Below are positions 61,285-64,000 of a DNA stretch of 64,000 nucleotides, one piece after another. The stretch spans positions 333,501 to 397,500 of the forward strand of contig JAVVLW010001440.1 of the NCBI GenBank assembly GCA_034401795.1, written 5' to 3'. A program made the position numbers and the translations under genes. Below the pieces are notes generated by a model that was not told the DNA's origin, did not search any database, and was given only the letters and a program-made list of their open reading frames with translations. Numbering within the stretch: the stretch's first letter is position 1; each line of letters begins with the position of its first letter. Source of the DNA: Chaetoderma sp. LZ-2023a. Lineage: Eukaryota; Mollusca; Caudofoveata; Chaetodermatida; Chaetodermatidae.

Positions 61285-62175
61285 CTATCATATGACGTCA
61301 TATGACGTAATAATCAGCTGAGCGGCATGTAGGATGACATTACATCATAAATGATTCTATATGGCCCGTCTTTAACTGTTAATAGTCCGACACGTTGTAC
61401 GATTTGTATGTTTCTACCATTTAATAAACATAGGCAGCAACAGCACCCAGTGAAATTAGTTTCAAAATATTCAACAGCTTACCTTTAGTTTTCTGGAAAT
61501 TGATAGTCAGGAAGTTCAGAGTTCGATCGACCCCAACACGAGCGAGGTGTGTGTAGAGCTTACATAGGGATGGGCGGGGCATAGCTAACTCTGGAAAGGT
61601 CCATTGTAATATGTTGACGTACTCTAAGACGTCTCCCTACTGTTTCCTGAAGCAGAATTTGTCGCTTAATGAATTCTGGACAGTTCGACGGACTGCAGTT
61701 ATTTATGCTAAGAAGGTATCACACAATACACATAACGAACAGAGGAAGCAATTGCTAGCGATGCCCCGCCCATTTCCAACCAAGCACAGCCCACGATTTG
61801 CGCGCGTTGAATCGATATATATACTTTGAACCATGAATTCTCACGATACTGTTTTCAAGGTTGCTATGCAGATCAGATGTTGCATATATTGAAACTCATT
61901 CGAATGGCTCCTGTTGTTGCTGAGTGCCTATGGCAGCAACAGCGGGCGTTAAAACTAGTTTCAAAATATTCAACATGATGTTTAACGGCTCTCCAAGTGT
62001 GATACCAGCGATCGAAAAGAAGAAGATGTTTAGTAAATAGTAAATCCATTAAAGGCATACAATTCGTACTCTTGCCTGACAGTTAAATGTGCATCGCTGA
62101 GCTAAATACGCCATTCGGTGCGCATGTTGATTGTCACGCCAACCTACATGTGACGTAACTGATTATGACGCCATT
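61285..62175. mobile_element. Complete foldback element of the dispersed family
   Basis: The left arm is 61285-61600 and the right arm about 61755-62175, as inverted complements. Examples are gggcggggcatagctaac against ttgctagcgatgccccgccc, gcagcaacag against ctgttgctg.., ttcaaaatattcaacag with its partner near 61960, and tgacgtaataatca against tgattatgacgcc. About 150 bp of unique centre. Non-coding. The arms at 4425, 15200, 25045 and 38790 are half copies. The right arm carries a 40-bp LINE scrap (61985-62024). Confidence 0.78.
61985..62024 (+). mobile_element. 40-bp 3' scrap of the I-like LINE with 8-bp duplication
   Basis: acggctctccaagtgtgata and ccagcgatcgaaaagaagaa are identical to the 3' end of the LINE at 49946-53527. 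gatgttta precedes (61977-61984) and follows (62025-62032) it. An extremely short, 5'-truncated retrotransposition event. Confidence 0.87.
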
Positions 62176-62931
62176 TACTTGACTGACAGATCGGAGCTCT
62201 CCATTGACAATTATCATACCCAACAATTTAATTTCGAATTTAGCAGTACGAATTATCGCACATAATTCCCCTATTCAAGACAGGGATAATTCTCCAATCC
62301 CGTACATTTTCGATAACCTGGCGCGACCTTCGGAAAATCGGTCTACCGCAACAAGACATAGACCGGTATTTTCACACATTTCCCGGGACGTGCTTCCCTT
62401 TTGTTTGTGTCCACTCACCCAGCCAAACCCGACGATCAGAATATGTTATATAAGTTGGTAGACATTTTGTTTATATGAATGGCATAAATCGCCAATCTTC
62501 TAAACCTTGCAAGACGACTTGTTAAAGCCAAGGTCTTCCACAAACGATTTTCTAGCGTTGCTGAAAACTGTTGCTGTCTTAGACAGAAAGAGATTGTAGC
62601 AACATGAATTTTTCATTTACCTCTTTTAAAGTCCTGGCTTTCATTGCCGATCTGTTTTTCGTTTTCTAAGTAGAGGTTTTCTTACATTGATGGCGTCGAC
62701 AGCTGCGATTAAGGTACCGCCTAAGTATTGCCTGTGAGCGTGTGTACGTGCCTACCTATGCTTATGTAGGCCTAAACATGGACATGGAATATTGCAGGAT
62801 TTCAAAAGGAGAGCTGTTGGTGTAGGAGATATGTGGCCATAAGATATCGGACAGAAAACGTGGTGCCAGCAAACCTGGAATGGGGTTCGTTTTCTATCCC
62901 TTTTTACCATTTTCGATTGCAACACCGTTAA
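62176..62931. other. Non-coding stretch, no gene seen
   Basis: Short motif-free frames only. Confidence 0.4.
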
Positions 62932-63167
62932 CCCTTTAGTGCCTACGCTGGCACAAACAAGTCTATTCACTGGTCTTGAGAAATGTTCATTTGCTGAGCA
63001 AGAGAAGATTACGTTAGGAAATTTACCACTGGAATGACAGGTTTGAGAACCAAGACAGTCATTCCAATTATACATTCTGGAAATATTCTCCTATCTTGGT
63101 CTGCAAATTGACATCTTCTATGATAAGAGAATTGAAATTTCATAGCAAAAATTCATCCATTAAACGG
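62932..63167. mobile_element. Palindromic MITE copy 3 of 3, TTAA-type ends
   Basis: TTAA (62928-62931) then CCCTTTAGTGCC. The right end CATTAAACGG is followed by TTAG (63168-63171). The ends pair at about 9 of 11 positions, and the TTAA/TTAG pair looks like a duplication with one change. The centre is ccactggaatgaca ... tgtcattcca-like, as in the other two copies. Length 236 bp. Confidence 0.65.
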
Positions 63168-64000
63168 TTAGGCTTACATTTGGCTATTGTGTATCGGTAT
63201 AATCTTCTGGTTAAAACATAAAAAACAGCGCCATATAAACATCTCTATAGCGGACGCTTGCTATTGCGGCTATACGGTTGTTGTTCTTTTTTATTTTTTA
63301 TTTTTTTCTTTTATTTTATTTCCAAACAAGTTTCAAACTTTCAAACAACCAGTAATTTATCCTGGCTATCCGGTCGATTGCCAACAACCCTCTCTGTCTG
63401 GGGTGGGTGATTGTCTTGGAATGGGGTAGGTGATTCTAACACGTCTGTCGGCTATATTGTAAGCAGTAGGCTAGCCAACACGGTTTCTCGCAGCAACTGT
63501 TAAATTATTTATGTTTTAGTGCAATTTTCAGCAAACTGTACGTATCATCATAAAGCACTACAATAGCAAGTCAAACATCTTTGCAAAATAGATTTTATAA
63601 CGTTTTCACTGCATAGTCTTAAATCATCGAGTGGTCATTTTAAGATTAGATAATTTCCGTCTAAAATAGCAAAAGATCTAGTTTAACTTGATGACTTTAC
63701 CAATTGTGATGAACAATGGGCATTGTTTATGTTCAATTGAAAAAGGATGGGACAAAGATTTATCCTACAAATTAGATTTTTACATATTTATATTCTACAG
63801 TAAACAGACATTCTAGCCAATAGTGTTAATTTGTTGGCAGACATTTCATTAATGAGAAATATTTTGATTTTAAGTTGAGCAATGCTCCAATTTTCTTACA
63901 ATCACATATATTCCAAAGTGCAGACACCTGTCATTTAAACCATTAAAACGACGTAATTTGCACATTGGCGGGATCCGTATAATGCACGTCATTAGAAAGC
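63168..64000. other. Non-coding stretch, no gene seen
   Basis: AT-rich, T-run at 63288-63320. No recognisable signal to the window end. Confidence 0.4.

Overview
This window looks like repeat-dense intergenic or intronic DNA from an animal genome. A marine invertebrate of the mollusc/annelid (lophotrochozoan) kind is most likely. The reasons are at least five different non-LTR retrotransposon (LINE) types, a decayed Ty3/Gypsy element, several foldback/MITE families, very long microsatellites, and no operon, Shine-Dalgarno-led gene or other prokaryotic feature. I see no intact host gene. Every protein-like stretch I can name belongs to, or resembles, a mobile element. The phylum is an inference; the eukaryotic, repeat-rich nature is directly visible.

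Layout. 1-6.8 kb: non-coding, with (TA)n, (GTGC)n and (TGC)n tracts and one diverged arm of a dispersed foldback family. 6.8-14.3 kb: a near full-length but frameshifted L1/Tx1-like LINE (7174-13894) embedded in a (TAG)n microsatellite, with the same repeat, same strand, on both sides. 14.3-16.3 kb: non-coding, with a palindromic MITE that has a TA duplication. 16.3-24.2 kb: a very large inverted structure. Two opposite copies of a minisatellite-bearing repeat (about 1.1 kb of shared sequence each) flank 4.6 kb of simple-sequence DNA: microsatellites, a 2.2-kb polypyrimidine block, a CCTAGG-rich minisatellite and a polypurine block. The left copy is interrupted by a truncated CR1/L2/Rex1-like LINE. 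25.9-38.2 kb: a pair of LTR-like direct repeats brackets a badly decayed Ty3/Gypsy retrotransposon (29.2-34.4 kb) with a primer-binding-site-like sequence. 38.1-41.3 kb: a LINE reverse-transcriptase tail, a foldback arm, then a LINE ORF1 remnant with an SGNH-esterase domain and two zinc knuckles. 42.3-44.7 kb: the most intact reading frame of the window, a roughly 680-codon RNase H-fold, transposase-like protein with one apparent single-base frameshift. 45.5-46.4 kb: nested inverted repeats. 47.0-49.3 kb: a CR1/Daphne/Rex1-like LINE ORF2 with an internal deletion in its reverse transcriptase. 49.9-53.5 kb: an I-superfamily-like LINE (endonuclease, RT, RNase H) with an 11-bp target-site duplication. 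Two more 3' ends of the same family lie at 55.8-56.3 kb (minus strand) and 62.0 kb (40 bp only), each with its own duplication. 54.2-55.0 kb: a 28-bp tandem array abutting a piggyBac-type MITE. 57-64 kb: non-coding DNA with more MITEs.

How the parts relate. The window is a stack of insertions: LINE scrap into foldback MITE, LINE into minisatellite repeat, palindromic MITE in a LINE 3' region. The LINE ORFs would have supplied endonuclease, reverse transcriptase and RNA-binding proteins for their own copying, and the short MITEs depend on absent transposases. All LINE and Gypsy frames here carry stops or frameshifts. The only plausible near-functional protein is the 42.7-kb transposase-like frame.
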